Source: Anoplolepis gracilipes (taxonomy: Eukaryota > Arthropoda > Insecta > Hymenoptera > Formicidae). Taken from it: a DNA stretch of 64,000 bases. The number at the start of each line of letters is the position of its first letter. Positions within the stretch are counted from its first letter, which is position 1. Positions 1 through 13,454 of this stretch are shown in pieces. The DNA lies in assembly GCF_047496725.1 (NCBI RefSeq), contig NC_132970.1, positions 18,993,501 through 19,057,500 of the forward strand, written 5' to 3'. The notes beneath the pieces were generated by a model. The model was given only the letters and a program-made list of their open reading frames with translations. It was not told the DNA's origin and ran no database searches. The translations under genes and the position numbers were made by a program.

Positions 1-455
1 AATAAAACGATAAAGATTGAAAGCTAATAAAAGTGCACTAAAAATTCAAATTATTCTTTAATACGATAATACCAAAAGCTTAAGTCACTGTAATAAACAA
101 CGTATATAATGGAAACTATCAATATGAGATTTTATATTTTGTAAAATAATAAGAATACAAATAATGGGGATATTAACTTACAAGTTCAAATCAAAAGAGC
201 GCTTAGAATATTTATAATTAATTTTTTGCATTTTTACAGCATCGTGGACATAAACTTTGCAACATGAAAACTGCTTAAATTTTATTTTACTAGAAAAACA
301 AATTGATATTTTTGAGTTTTATTTTTCATTAATTTAATATTTTATAACATGCAGCGATAAAATGTTGCAAAAGTTTTGAATTTGACAAATCTTAAAATTA
401 TTCATATATGATATAAATCTAGTATAAATTAATTTGATTTTTTTGTTAAAACCTA

Positions 456-697
456 TTAACCCTTTATGGGCCGAATTTTTTTTTTAAATATAAAAAAATT
501 TGTGAAACGGAAAATCAACAATTATAAACCTATACATATATGCAGATAAAAAAAAATTTTTTTATTGGTATTGGTTGTCTCAGAGACATTATAGATTTAA
601 GACGTATACGCCTCTCATGAAAAAACTAAAATTATTTGGTAAAATGTCGATATATTAGCATGTGACCTGAAAGTTACACGGGCCCATAGAGGGTTAA
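456..697. mobile_element. TTAA-flanked MITE (piggyBac-like)
   Basis: The left end reads TTAACCCTTTATGGGCC and the right end GGGCCCATAGAGGGTTAA, so a TTAA tetranucleotide sits at both edges and the first bases inside form an imperfect terminal inverted repeat. TTAA target duplication with terminal CCC/GGG is typical of piggyBac-type elements. At about 240 bp with no reading frame it is non-autonomous. The family assignment rests only on the termini. Confidence 0.6.
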
Positions 698-887
698 CAA
701 GATTTAATTTATCATGCTTTTTTCTATTTATTTTGATATTGATACTATTATATCGAAAGAGATAAATTTTGAGAGATATAACAATTTGTTATTGAGTAAA
801 GATCATGTTTGACTGTTCAAATATTGAAAAAGTTAATAGTATATGAAAAATTTTATTAATTTGTTGTGAGTTTAATATAAGCTTTTT

Positions 888-892
<5 letters not shown>

Positions 893-928
<36 letters not shown>
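893..928. repeat. (TA)n microsatellite
   Basis: Uninterrupted TA dinucleotide run. Similar runs occur near 1397-1441, 11537-11568, 17214-17249, 36059-36089 and 50760-50788. Confidence 0.9.
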
Positions 929-933
<5 letters not shown>

Positions 934-1391
934 GATTATCAAAATGACTGAAATTATGTATTTGACAGTTTTTAATATCAAGCATGTAACAATCAATTTA
1001 GTGCTCGGTGTGTTGCTGTTGATAACCTTATAGTGATCGAAGTCGATTCATAACATGCTGCTTTTGTTTATGATAAAAAAATATAAAATATAAATATTTA
1101 TTACTCAAACAAAAATATTAAAGAAATAGTGTTTTTAAAAAATATAACGTTATATAAAACCAGTATTATATATGATAACAAGTAATCAAAAATAATATAA
1201 AATTTATTAAAATGCTTGTAAATAAAATTTTGATAAAGATTTAAAAAGTAAGAGAAATATTGCTAAAAAAATCTTAAAAACTTTGTATATATTTAATTAT
1301 TAAAAAAATTATTTAAAAAATGTTATTTATAAAAATTATTGTGATACCTCTTTTAACATTTACATATACACATATAAATATAAATGTATAC

Positions 1392-1445
<54 letters not shown>

Positions 1446-2054
1446 GTATATATGAGGTAATATAATGATAATTAATTCATAATAATAACTAACTAAAAAA
1501 TGAAAAAACAGCTGGAATATACATGAATGACGCGAAGCAAACTTTATATTCTATTAAATTGTAAGCTGATATAATATTATGGGATAGAAAATTATTATTT
1601 ACATTTACATAAAGAACAACAAAATGTTATTAGTAAAATAGATTAATCAGTTTATGAGCATTAAAAATTAAATAAAAATATTTTGAATACTTAATTACAA
1701 AAGATACGGAAGGTAAAGAAGAAAAAAAAATACAAAAGATTATATGTGACTGCTCATTTTTACTATCCTTCTGATATTTATTAATAAGGGTTGAAGATAA
1801 AAAACATATGAAATTGTAATATAATAAAATTTATTTTTTATGTTCTTTGTATTGCATTACATAGAATGTAGCATTGTTATTATCAGTGTTTATCGGAATA
1901 TTTTAATTATTATTAACTATTTTTTTAATTCACAATTAAAAAATTTGATTAGTTAAATTTGTACAAAAATGGCACACACAATAATGTCTTGTTAGTGATA
2001 TAATTTTTACGAGCATATTGATTGACAGAAAACACGAAAGTTTATTATAAATAA

Positions 2055-4888
2055 TCAAGTATTAATGATATTGTTAATCCAATCAACGTAGGATGCTACG
2101 CGAGTATAGACGGAAGGAACGCGTTTGACACCGCACGGATAGACACCCCATGAAACAATACCGACTTGGACAGGAGTGTTGTTTTCAATTTGAACCAGTG
2201 GACCGCCGGAGTCACCCTAAAAAAGATGTAGTAAAAGAGATTGTACAAACAATTTAAACATTTAATTGTTTAATTCTCTTTATTATTATTAAATATATAT
2301 TTAAAAATAGAAATTATAAATTATTATTTTATTTATGAGATTTTTTTGCAGCTTTAATAAATAAAGCCAATTGGAAATTATTTTATGCCATTTTATGGAA
2401 TGGATTAATGAAATAGTTGGTTAAGTAGATAATATTAATAATATAATTAATAATGTAAAATAGCATTTCATAATATGACAATGTAGTTAATTATAAGAGA
2501 AACGAAAGAGAAAAAAATGCAAAGAAAAGCTTTAATGTGACTTACAGAGCAGGCGGATGCTTCTCCAACAGAATCAGTGCAGATTTGTGAATCATAGAGT
2601 TCTGGTTTTTTACCGATGTTGTTATCCGGGAATTTTTTCAGACAAGATTGATTGTCCAACAATGGAACAGTAACCTTTTGAAGAACGTCAGGCAGCTTCG
2701 GGAGTAAATTTTTTGAGGTGGAGCCCCATCCAGAGAGCACAGCATTTCCAGTTCGTATCTCGTTTTGTTGAGGTAGAGTGACAGGGGACACTCTCTCGTT
2801 AAAGACAAGGGGAGTTTTCAGTTTCAGAATAGCGATGTCATATGGAGCAACACCTCTGAAAAAACGTATTATGATTCAGTTTGAAGTATCGCGATACTAT
2901 CGTGATTTTACGTTCCAGACATGTTTATTATGTTATCAGTTCGGAAAACACAAATATCAATTGCGAAAATTTATAAGAAAGATATGATGAAACATTATCG
3001 CAATGTGACATAGATTACGGATTGCAAAATAGTTGCGATAAGTAATTAATTAAACATTTTTTTATATATTTGCTACATGAAAACTGTTTCTAAATAAAAT
3101 ATTTTATATATAATTGATATTTAATTGTGGTAAATAATATTGCATCGTTAATAAGATTATTTAATAGAGAGCTGGTAAATTAATATAAATAACTTTAAAT
3201 AATGTGAAATTAATATTGTGCATTTTAATAATATTTTTTACAAATATTTATATTGATAATCTATTTTTGCTCTCATAAACATCTTTTTATCATATAAATA
3301 TGTTATTATTAATAATATATTTATTATTTTTTTAGATAAAGTGTACTTTCTTCAGATAAAATGTATTTTTAAATGTTTTCGAGGACTCTGAGTTTATAAA
3401 GATAAGATTATAATTTTGTAATATTTGCATCGCAAAAATTGTAATATTAATATTTTTTAATAATATAGTTTCTTTTTGACAATAATATAAATTTTGATTG
3501 TAAAACTGCTCTCGATTAACTTAAATTAAATTAATAGTAGAAATTATGGAGTCTATGGTATATTTATTATTTTTGATTTTGTTAAAAATAATGGAAACAT
3601 ACCCCGGATATTGTTTATGAACAATAGCCCTTTCAACTGCAACTTCTTGTTGAGTATCTTCATCTCTAGAAACGTGATGCTTGCCAGCGAGCACCTTAAG
3701 CTTGCCAAGTTTCAAAACACAGTGTCCGGCTGTCAAAATGTAATGCTCGTTCAAAATTGAACCACCGCAGGCATGATTCTGTGGAATGAGTGGTGGTATA
3801 CCCCAACGAATAGACACCTGATAAGGAAATTCACCCGGTGTGGCATCTTCACCGTCGGTGATCCTAGGTTTCAGACCGAAGGGAGTGGCCAGACATGCTA
3901 TAGAAAATAAATTAAAAAAAAACTCCTAATATCTGATTAAGAACGATACTTTTGCAAAACTTGAATATTTTGTTTTGATTATTTGAATTATTTTATAGTG
4001 TCATTTTTATTTCAAAATATAATATTGTTTTAGAAACAAATTCTTTGTTTATAAAAATGCAGTTTTCTAAATCTTTATTTTATAATTACTTACAAAACTT
4101 GTTTTGTGAAAAATAATTTTTTATTTATCGTGTAATATTTTTAAATGCAATCTATCATATATACTATGTATTTCATAATTTAGAAAAAAAGATATTTGGG
4201 ATATTTATGTTTCTAAAAACTATTAGGTTGGTCAAAAAGTAATGTCGGATTTTTACAGTAGATGACGTTTTTGTATTTTTCAATACAAAGCTATCGATAA
4301 GCTATAAAATATATACATATTCTAAAATTGACACTTCAATGCGTAATTAAAAAAGATCATTACATTTGGTTAAATTTTTTTAAATTGATCTTATTTTAAA
4401 AATGAGAAAAAAGTGCTCCTGATCAATTATTATAGCTTTCTTATTTCCTCAAAGGGAAAGACACGGTGCAAATTGGTAAGAAATCTTTTTTAATGTTTGT
4501 ACTGCATTTTTTGCTTGGTAAAAATAAAAAAAGTATAATTGCTGGAAAATATATATATATATATAGCTTCTTATTGTCACTCATTTTCAAAGTAAGATTA
4601 ATTCAAGCAAATTTAATCAAACGTAATAATAATTTTTTAAAAATCACTACGTGTGTTAAAGTATCAGTTTTTAGAATATGTATATACTTTTTAATTTAAT
4701 ACATACTTTATATTGAAAAACGTAAATTTATTGTAAAAAATGACATTACTTTTTGGTCAATCCAATATAAAATATTTGGTTGTATTTTAGTTTTAATTTA
4801 TAAAAAGGTAAGTATTATAAGTAACGTCACAAAAAGTGCACTTACCCTGGAACACTAGAATGGCAGCTAAAAGACACTGGATCAACAT
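2055..4888 (-). CDS. Secreted chymotrypsin-like serine protease (S1A), 4 exons
   Basis: Exons 4888-4846, 3897-3603, 2855-2546 and 2216-2055 join in phase to 269 codons, all with GT-AG borders. The protein starts with a hydrophobic signal peptide (MLIQCLLAAILVFQA). A short propeptide ends at Arg26, before the new N-terminus ITDGEDA. The catalytic triad is complete: His73 in TAGHC, Asp119 in DIAIL and Ser219 in GDSGGP. The residue six before the catalytic Ser is Ser, as in chymotrypsins; trypsins have Asp there. Ser rather than Gly lies at the position equivalent to 226. The likely role is extracellular, probably gut, protein cleavage after large hydrophobic residues. That role is inferred from the family, and substrate is not shown. 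A mariner-like element sits in intron 1. Confidence 0.92.
4223..4766. mobile_element. Mariner-type short element in intron 1 of the protease gene
   Basis: The left end (TTAGGTTGGTCAAAAAGTAATGTC) and the right end (GACATTACTTTTTGGTCAATCC) are inverted copies, flanked by TA. The terminal sequence closely resembles the well-known TTAGGTTGG...CAAAAAGTAATG ends of insect mariner elements. The 540-bp interior has no recognisable transposase, so this is an internally deleted, non-autonomous copy. Confidence 0.7.
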
Positions 4889-4938
4889 TGTCGATTTGTC
4901 AATTGAATAAAGGCTATGCGCCAGAATAGCACAGCTTA

Positions 4939-4952
4939 CGGTTTATATACTA
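4939..4952 (-). promoter_or_regulatory. Probable TATA box of the serine protease gene
   Basis: On the minus strand the sequence AGTATATAAACC lies about 55 bp upstream of the ATG at 4888. That spacing suits a TATA box with a short 5' leader. It is a motif match only. Confidence 0.55.
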
Positions 4953-5275
4953 TGAAATAACGCAATATCTGGCGATAAGACATAAATACCCAAGTATTTT
5001 GGATACATCTTGATAACGTACCTTCTTGAGTGCAGATAGCATACACTGACTATTACCTTACCTCAATAATCTATCTTTTATATATAAAAAAATGGTAATA
5101 TTAATATTATAATCTCTTATTATCTTCGAATCAAATAACTCACTATTATTATTTATTTTATCATATATATATATATTGTGAGATAAGATTTATTTCCGTG
5201 TTTATATTATAGTAACATACTAGAGAATTACTTTCATTTATTATATTATCTCCTTTATATGTGTAATATAATATA

Positions 5276-6231
5276 CAGGGTGTCCCAGACTTACCGTATT
5301 ACCTGTTAATGGTGGATTCCTGAGGCCATTTGGAGATGAAAATCTTAATATTAAAATGTTGAGGCTATAATAGTTTTTAAATGATAAAAGTTTAAAGTTA
5401 ACCAATTAGCATGACAAAATTTCGCGTATTCAGGCACGTCGCATATTAAAAATGCTTTCACACTAAATTTAATTGTCAACAAATCATCAATTAAAATATT
5501 GATAAATTATATATTTAATTTATTGTTAAGTTATTGTTATGCTAATATCAAAATTTATTAACCTCACATAAAGAAGATAAGTTTATAAAATTATTTTAAT
5601 GATAATAAATTACTACATAACTATAACTAAACAATAAATTAAATACATAATTTATCAATATTATTTCAATGTTGATAATTAAATTTAGTGTGAGGGCATT
5701 TTTAATATGCGACGTGCCTGAATGCGCAAAATTTTGTCATACTAATTGGTCAACTTTAACCTCTTATTATTTACAGTTTTAGTATATTAAATTAAAATAA
5801 AATTTCTATATATAACAATTTCCGAATATTTAATCCAGCTTTAAATTAAATTTTCTAAAAATTATAGGAACACAAAATTCGCGTGTACCTAGTGCAACAA
5901 TTTATTATGACATTTCACACATTTGTTCAATGTTATTATAATATCGATAATGTCAATATGTTCCTGTGATTTTAATTAAGATCTATCTCTCGCCGTCATT
6001 GCAACTTGTTTATTCTGATAATGATTTGAATATCGAGTTCTCGATACGAATGCCCTGTGTACTCTGTACGATATACATCGTACAGATAATAGTAATTACC
6101 CATGCGCTTCATATATGAATTGATTTTTGAAAACTGTTGTAGCCTTGATATTTTGGTATTAGGATTTTCGTTTTCAAATGGTCTTAGGAATCAACAATTA
6201 ACAGGTAATACGATAAGTTTGGGACACTTTG
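5276..6231. mobile_element. Inverted-repeat DNA element (CAGGGTGTCCCA ends) carrying a captured segment
   Basis: The outer ends, CAGGGTGTCCCAGACTTACC and its degenerate inverse near 6210-6231, continue as inverted repeats for about 115 bp and are flanked by TA. A second, inner inverted repeat pairs roughly 5390-5480 with 5680-5765, around the motif AGGCACGTCGCATATT. The right arm is interrupted at about 5776-6120 by a segment that is nearly identical to 6534-6885. There is no transposase frame. Confidence 0.75.
5776..6120. repeat. Captured copy of the carboxypeptidase 3' flank
   Basis: This ~345-bp block is a direct, near-identical repeat of 6534-6885. Both begin GTTTTAGTATATTAAATTAA and both contain the run GAGTTCTCGATACGAATGCC. 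The second copy lies directly downstream of the carboxypeptidase stop codon, so it is probably the source. The first copy lies within one arm of an inverted-repeat element. Confidence 0.85.
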
Positions 6232-6533
6232 TATATGCTAATTAAAATAAGAAATATTAAAACAGTCTAATATGTTGTTCAAATAAATAAAACAAAGCAA
6301 TATTTATTTTTATTACTTGTATAAAAGACATCAGTTGCAATATAATAAAACAAATAATAAATATATTCATATTACAATATATACATTATACACATACACA
6401 CACATTCTTTCTCTTTCTCTCTTTTTTTGTCTACTTAAATTATACATATAATTCTGTATACATAAAAAAAAACATTTTTCACTTAACTTACAAATAAAAA
6501 TGTACAAAAATAAACATTTCGAGAACACAAATT

Positions 6534-6885
6534 TTATAGTTTTAGTATATTAAATTAAAATAAAATTTCTATATATAACAATTTCCGAATATTTAATCCA
6601 GCTCTAAATTAAATTTTCTAAAAATTATAGGAACACAAAATTTGCGTGTACGTAGTGCAACAATTTATTATGACATTTCACACATTTGTTCAATGTTATT
6701 ATAATATCGATAATGTCAATATGTTCTTGTGTGATTTTAATTAAGATCTATCTCTCGCCGTTATTGCAACTTGTTTATTCTGATAATGATTTGAATATCG
6801 AGTTCTCGATACGAATGCCCTGTGTACTCTGTACGATGTGCATCGTACAGATGATAGTAATTACCCATGCGCTTCATATATATGA
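6534..6885. repeat. Source copy of the duplicated segment (carboxypeptidase 3' flank)
   Basis: Direct repeat partner of 5776-6120. It ends about 60 bp from the stop codon of the carboxypeptidase gene, which reads on the minus strand, so it probably includes that gene's 3' UTR or polyadenylation region. Confidence 0.8.
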
Positions 6886-6944
6886 ATTGATCTTTTTTCT
6901 ATCAATCGAAAGAAAAAAAACGTTAATCGATAAGTAGAGCAATT

Positions 6945-9900
6945 TTACGTTTTACAGGTGACCATGCGGGCGATTGCGCGAATTCCCGCCCAGATCTCAC
7001 GCGCAGTCGGAACTATCTGAGTCGCCGGCAACAGGAATCCGTACGTTCCACGATCGCGTAATTCCACCGTGTATGAATACTTTATACCGGCGACGCCTTT
7101 AGCCCAATCATCGGACGCCCCTGAAAGCAGAGAAGTTTTCACTTTTGCGATAAACATTTCCGATTATGACATTTCAAATGCACTTCTTGTGTTATTTTAG
7201 TATCTGATCGTAGATTAGCACGTTATATCATTCTTGTGACTTTATTAATTGTAAATTAAAACTAGAATAGATTAATACTGTGCTATAGATAATAGGTAAA
7301 AATATCTACCAGAAATTGGATACATCAGATCTGTCACCGGTCCAAGTTGATAATGAGTGCCATGAACCTTTGCAATCGCGTTAATCGCCTTTTTCGCTAC
7401 ATTTATCATATCGGAATAATCCGATGGTTTCGAACGTGTGTGACCCCATGGTAGTAGCCACATTTGCGAATAAGAATGCAAAGTCAAATACATTCTGGGA
7501 ATGTAAATATAATGTATCAATATGTTTACACGAAATGCTTTGAATAAACACTTTTAAAGAAGCAAAATATTTAGAAAAAAGAAATAAAGTTCGGATAATA
7601 AAATTGGATTAATTAAATATGGACAATTATATACCGAATATGTTGCTTATTTGCCAAAATATAATCTGCCATAGCCTTTGTCTCTGGTTCGGAGAAGGCA
7701 AAGGGTCCTGAGTAAGTTTCGTAACAAGGATCTGAACTGGCTCCGCCTTCCTTTTCCTCGCCCCAGTGATATGCAAAATTTCGATTCGGATCAACTCCTT
7801 CGCATTTAGTCCAGAACCACCTAGTATAGTGCGTTACGAACTGTAATAAATTGGAAGGTGTGTACCTAGAAGAAAAATTGCACAGTATTTTATTTTACTA
7901 TAATGAATGTATAATTTTTTTAATAATTTTTTATCGTTATTTTTACATAATAGAAGTTATATAATAAGCTTTATAAAATATTTTTAATTTAGTCTGCTCT
8001 TGTCTTTTTTTATCTGAAATCTTATTATGAAATCTAATCTAAAAATTAAATCTGAAGATCTAAAGTTAGATCTTTTAAAAAATTAACAAATAATATTTTT
8101 CTTAATATATATATCACTTGTGTAAAAAAGTACATGTACATACATTGTTGAAATTATATTTGTTTTTATTAAAATACGCAATCGCGATAAACAACAGTTT
8201 CCTTCTTTCTAGTTACCTACTATCTTCTTGACTTTCCACATGGTTGCTTCTAGTTTTCCGCCAAAAACGGTCACCGATATGACTATACTCATAACCATCT
8301 GGATTGACAACTGGCAAGATCATCCAATCTGAATTATCCAACAATTTCGTGTAGGTCGAATTCCTCTCAACTAACTGGCTTAGTATGTAGGTTGCCACGG
8401 CGCTACCGATCCATTCTCGTCCGTGCATGCCTACGAACATAACAACAATTCACCGTAAAGATCATCTAACGGGACGAAATACGGTCAAGACATGCAAATT
8501 TGATGTTGCCGAAAAAACCGGTCGGGCATAAATTCAGTAAAAAATAGGGCAATCAAAATAAAAGTTGTACAACATTCAAGAAAAGAAATCGCCGACAGGA
8601 AAACAAATTACTGGAATTCTCTTCACAATATTTATATGTAATGTATTATTCAAATACTGTCTTAAATTTATATTTTTCTGCTTTCTGTTTCATAAAAAAA
8701 AATAATTTGTCTCAGATAAAATACTCACCGGCATCGATCCAAATTGCAGGTTTTCTTTCGCCATTTTTGTTTAATCCTATCGAAACTTTTGCCATTTTTA
8801 TCGGTTGGCCTTCGTAACTATGGCCAATAGTTACTAATTCAACCATTTTGGGATACTTAAAAGCTAGGTATTCTAAATAGCGCACGATATCTGTAAAAGT
8901 ATTAATATAATCATTGCAAAAATAAATTTGATATGCAACAATACATTTATTATAATTCATATATATATATAAAATCAAGTTTTTTTTACTTATTTATCTT
9001 TTATGTGTATTAAACTAAAAATAATTGATATTTGATTGATCAATTTGTTTTCACTTAAATTAGTTTAATGGTCACTTAGATTAGTTTTTAGATTAATTTA
9101 ATGTGACGTAAAAAAATATATCTTGTAGCACAATTTTACCTCCGTATCGATGATAACGTTTCCATGTCATACTGTGACCTTGAGTGGTCACCAAGTCTTC
9201 ACGTTGTTCTTTCGTCATTTTCGGATTTTGATATGAAATTGTTTTCTATTAATCAAAGATCAAAGTTATTTTAAAGATCTAAAATTATCATTCAATTTAT
9301 ATAAAATTAATTATCTCAATCAATTATGTCAACAACCACAACAAGATTTCTCTTTTTCATTTCTTTCATGGCACTCATTAGTCAATAAATAATGATTAAT
9401 ATACGCGGTAAAAGTTTGTGATCTGTGATAGCATTATAAAGTAAATGATGATTTATTTATTACTGTGACGTTTCTTTTGTGTCTTTCTCAATGAGAAATT
9501 ATGGAAATTATTATAAGTAAAGTGTGTCAATATATACAAATATCTGTTTTTGTTAAAGTTTCCTTACAATTATATAGTAGTAATGACATCTATAATTAAT
9601 TTGAAAATCTCAGTTTTTTATGATTAATAATTTTAATATAACAATGTAATAATACAATATTTGTAATAAATATGACTAATAATTTTAATGTTAAATATAT
9701 TAAATATAATATTCTTTTTTAACATAATAAATAATTGTTTTTTTTTAAATTTTATATACTTATTTTGAAAAATGTTTGAAATGTTTTGCGATAGTAAGTA
9801 TTAATGTAAAGAACATGAAATATGCATTTAGTTTTACCTGAATATCTGATATTAACACCTTGAAATCAATTTTCTTATCTCTTAAATAATCTTTAACATC

Positions 9901-11535
9901 AGGTACAAGATCTGGCGCGACGATAATATCGGAGGTCCTGTGAAGCAAATGTCGACGTAAAAAATATGTTAAATAATTGATAGTATATTTCAATAAGTCA
10001 AATCGCGAGAAGGTATACCTGTTACGATTTGGAAAGGACCAAAATTTGATCTCTTCGGGCTCAGCGTCTCTCAAATCGCGCAAATCCGTAACGTGATTTT
10101 CCGTGTTAGGAAACACTCTGATTAATTGATAATTTTTATAATTTATTCTACTGACATTTGATCGTAAATTCTTCTTTTCAGTACCAACGATGCTGCTGAC
10201 AACTGTGCTGAATCCATTTGCTACGACAGATAGCATGGATTCAACTAGGCCAAATAGAGAGAAACCTCTGTCATATTCATCATCCTTTGATGATTCTCTG
10301 AGTGTCTCTTGAAGATAATTTATTGCTTCAACTCTTCTTTCTTTCCTGTCTTTGGAATTCAAAATTGGTTGCACTCCTTGATCATTATTAGTATTCTGCA
10401 AACTATACGTTGGTTATTTGTTGCGTTTATAATGTAAATAATATTTTCTATTATATATTATTTGTTAAAATATTTTATAATATTTTCTAGAGATATTTTA
10501 TGATATATTCTTGAGATTTATTTTCTCGGAAAACAAATTATATGTATTAACAGATATAAAGTTGAAAAAAAGTTTTTAAGTATAGATATATAACTTGTTA
10601 TATAAACAATTTGCAAATCTTATATTAATATTAATATTGCAAATATTTGTAAATCTTATGTTAATATTAATATTGCAATATTTGTAAAGATATTCTGATT
10701 ATATAGATATATAAATATGTCTGACATAATGTTATAGTAATTGATAAATAATTTATATCATTTTTTAAATGTCAAAAGCATTATGTCTGTATTTATGTGA
10801 AAATTTGCGTATCTTTGCCATCAGCTACACAAAGTTAAATTGAAAAGAATTACAACGGCCTTTTATGATTAACATATACACGGTCTACTTCTTTACAGGA
10901 GAAAATAAGCGCGGATAAAACGCGTCTATAACAGAGATTATACATATGATTGCAACAATTAAGTTAAAAGTAAAAAGTGATAGTTGGTAATTATACTTTC
11001 ATATATAAAAATAAAATTATAATTATAACTTGCGATATTAATTACTTAGTTATTTTATAGAACTTGACAATTGTCATCAAAAGCTGATTAAAAGAAAAAA
11101 GACTGACGAAATAAGAGTTATCACAAATTGAGCACCTCTTTTTTTTAATTTTTAAAACATACTATATGTAGGCGTTCCAATAATAAAGGTACAGGCACTG
11201 ATTATACATGTGTGTGTGTTGCGCAATAAATTCAAACATAATCGAACGGCATTTTTCAAATTCAAAGATGTGCCGTTCGGCCATTTTTGAATTTGTTGAA
11301 CCACATGCACGCTCCTATTTAGTTTAAAAACATTCTATCTATAAATATTCACTGATATAACCATGAATTTTACACTATGATCCATGACTTTTACTTGCAA
11401 ATATCTATGCGCACCTGGAAATTGGAATAATTTTCAATCATGTCGATTATATTTTATTCACGTGCCAAACTCCGACCAGTAAATATTTTTATATTAAAGA
11501 TAACACTTGCGGTTATTAATCTTTTCCCTATATAA

Positions 11536-11570
<35 letters not shown>

Positions 11571-12084
11571 GTGTCGTAATTTCAAGGTTGCATGTACAAA
11601 TCATATACACATACACACGTGCGCGCGTATAGAATTACAATGCTTGTATCTTTATTGTCAGACTCTCGTATTTATATGTCTCAAAAATTATATATATTAT
11701 AGTTCACTTTTTAGTGCTACTTCTTTAATTGAAAAATAAAATATATAACATTGATTCCTTTAACTTATAGATTTTCTAATAATCCTTCCGTGTTAATTTT
11801 TTGATATTGTTAGAATATCGATGTAACAATTCACAATTTCATCAAACTGTTTATCGTACAATTTCCTGATCAATTAATGACACCAACCCACGACTTCTTT
11901 CATCAAGATTTCTTTCCTTCTTGAAAATCTTCTCTTCCGAATAATTATATTTCAGATGTGTCACTGTATAACTATCACGATACGGACTACCGTTTACCAA
12001 ATGCAACATGAATATCCCTGATACTCCGAGGATCACGTACAGGAACGATTCAACGCCGACGCTCATGGCGTACTTCGATCGCAC
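6945..12084 (-). CDS. Secreted zinc carboxypeptidase (M14A, CPA/CPB type), 9 exons
   Basis: Exons 12084-11860 (first donor tentative), 10395-10019, 9937-9838, 9245-9140, 8890-8729, 8430-8217, 7865-7635, 7494-7310 and 7120-6945 join in phase to about 591 residues. Zinc ligands are His326 and Glu329 (GMHGREW) and His478 (TLHSYSQ). The substrate-anchoring region NPDGYEYSHIGDRFWRK, the Tyr of MYPISG and the catalytic Glu in VELRDRG are present. The residue aligned with bovine position 255 is Asp (GASDDW), as in carboxypeptidase B, which suggests cleavage of C-terminal Lys/Arg; insect specificity is not certain from this alone. A hydrophobic leader begins the protein. The part before the activation peptide (NYKNYQLIRVFPNTENHV) is about 150 residues, much longer than usual for the family. 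Confidence 0.9.
10611..10690. repeat. Short tandem duplication in carboxypeptidase intron 1
   Basis: Two tandem copies of a ~43-bp unit with the shared core TTAATATTAATATTGCAA. No other function is seen. Confidence 0.6.
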
Positions 12085-12148
12085 CAGGATACACGTCTCG
12101 AAGTTTCCTCGTTAACTGGCGAACCTGTAGTCGGAACCAGTCGCTCGA

Positions 12149-12153
12149 CACTG
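12149..12153 (-). promoter_or_regulatory. Possible TCAGT initiator of the carboxypeptidase gene
   Basis: The minus strand reads TCAGTGTCG about 65 bp upstream of the first ATG. TCAGT is the arthropod initiator consensus. No TATA box is seen at the expected distance, so this is a weak call. Confidence 0.3.
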
Positions 12154-13454
12154 ATTCACATAAAACACGATGGTTTCACTGTTCTGCCCCACGAGCCTGG
12201 CTTACGGGATTTCAACTTCACGCTGGATGACGTTTATTCTTCAGTCACGCAGCAGATCAGAGGCTTCAGTATTAATGAATGGCATACTGCTTGGAGCAGT
12301 CGAATATACATATGTGGTAATTGTAATCCATTATATGTCAATTAGAAGCAGTGTTGAATCGTTCAGCATGAGAGAATTTCTAATTTTAATAATGTTGCAA
12401 AGCTTGAAATGATAGACAAGAGAAAGAAAAAAACTTTTAATTAATAATAATTAGTAATACATTTAATACGATGAGTTTTCCGATGTTTATTGATCTTAAA
12501 GTTAAGTTATTAACGTGATTTTTGGTACTTTGATTGAGAAAATTGGAATATTGTAGATATTTATTTAATAAAATTGATTTGTATTTGCAATATTTATGTT
12601 ATCAATTTTCAAATTAATTTACTTGAGAAATAAAAATGTTTAAATATTGTTATTATTATAATCAGTAAAATATTTTTTTATTATTAAAAAAAGTCATATA
12701 ATATTATTATAATTCTACACTAAATTAATGTAGACTATGCATAACTTAAATAAAAAATAAAAAATTATTTATTTACTAACTATATAAACTAATACAGTAA
12801 AAAAAGAATGGCTGGTATTTAGACGCATTCCAGAATTTGTTTGACATAGAACGATACATAGTAGGTCAGCAAGTTTGCCGTTAGCAAAACACGTTTTCTG
12901 ATATAAACGTTCAAACAATGTAACTGTATATGTATTAAATCCACTTTTCTACGTAATCGTTTTACGCAATTACTGTAATTAAATTGAAATGGCACTGAAT
13001 AATCACGAAAATTTGCCGAAGGCTAGCCGTCTTTAACAGTACTTTATCAGTGTTTTCCCACTTCGTTTATTTTGCGACTACTTTCTTGCAAAATGTTTAA
13101 CATAAAAGTTTTGTTACTTCGAGGGGAACATAAGATCATTGGTTTGACCTTGATTGTAAATATCAAGATTATGTGAAGATCAATCTTGTAGTTTTTTAAA
13201 TAAAATTACTCTAATTTTTTATATAAATCAATTTTTCTTAATAAATGTATAACAAGTTACAAGAGTATGATGACCAAAAATTTGAGAGTTAAGAAATATT
13301 TTATACTTTAATTTAATATTTTATACTTTTATTTAACATAATTTTATATAATCTATGAAATATCTTAAAATATTCATTTTTTGATTATTTTACCTTAATA
13401 CTTTTATGCACAAAATAATGAGAAAATTCAATTGGTATAAAAAAAATATTATTG

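Larger units (their letters stand above)
1..2054. other. AT-rich intergenic DNA downstream of the protease gene
   Basis: No coding region could be supported here. The stretch holds a small TTAA-flanked inverted-repeat element (456-697, listed separately) and two (TA)n tracts near 893-928 and 1397-1441. The rest is unstructured AT-rich DNA. Confidence 0.6.

Noticed and set aside
891..928. CRISPR-like or regulatory array at (TA)n tracts
   Set aside because: Simple dinucleotide repeats without spacers, in a eukaryotic genome.
6686..6937. Plus-strand 83-codon hydrophobic frame
   Set aside because: It lies in the duplicated 3' flank of the carboxypeptidase gene and is disrupted in the second copy at 5776-6120. 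No family resemblance.
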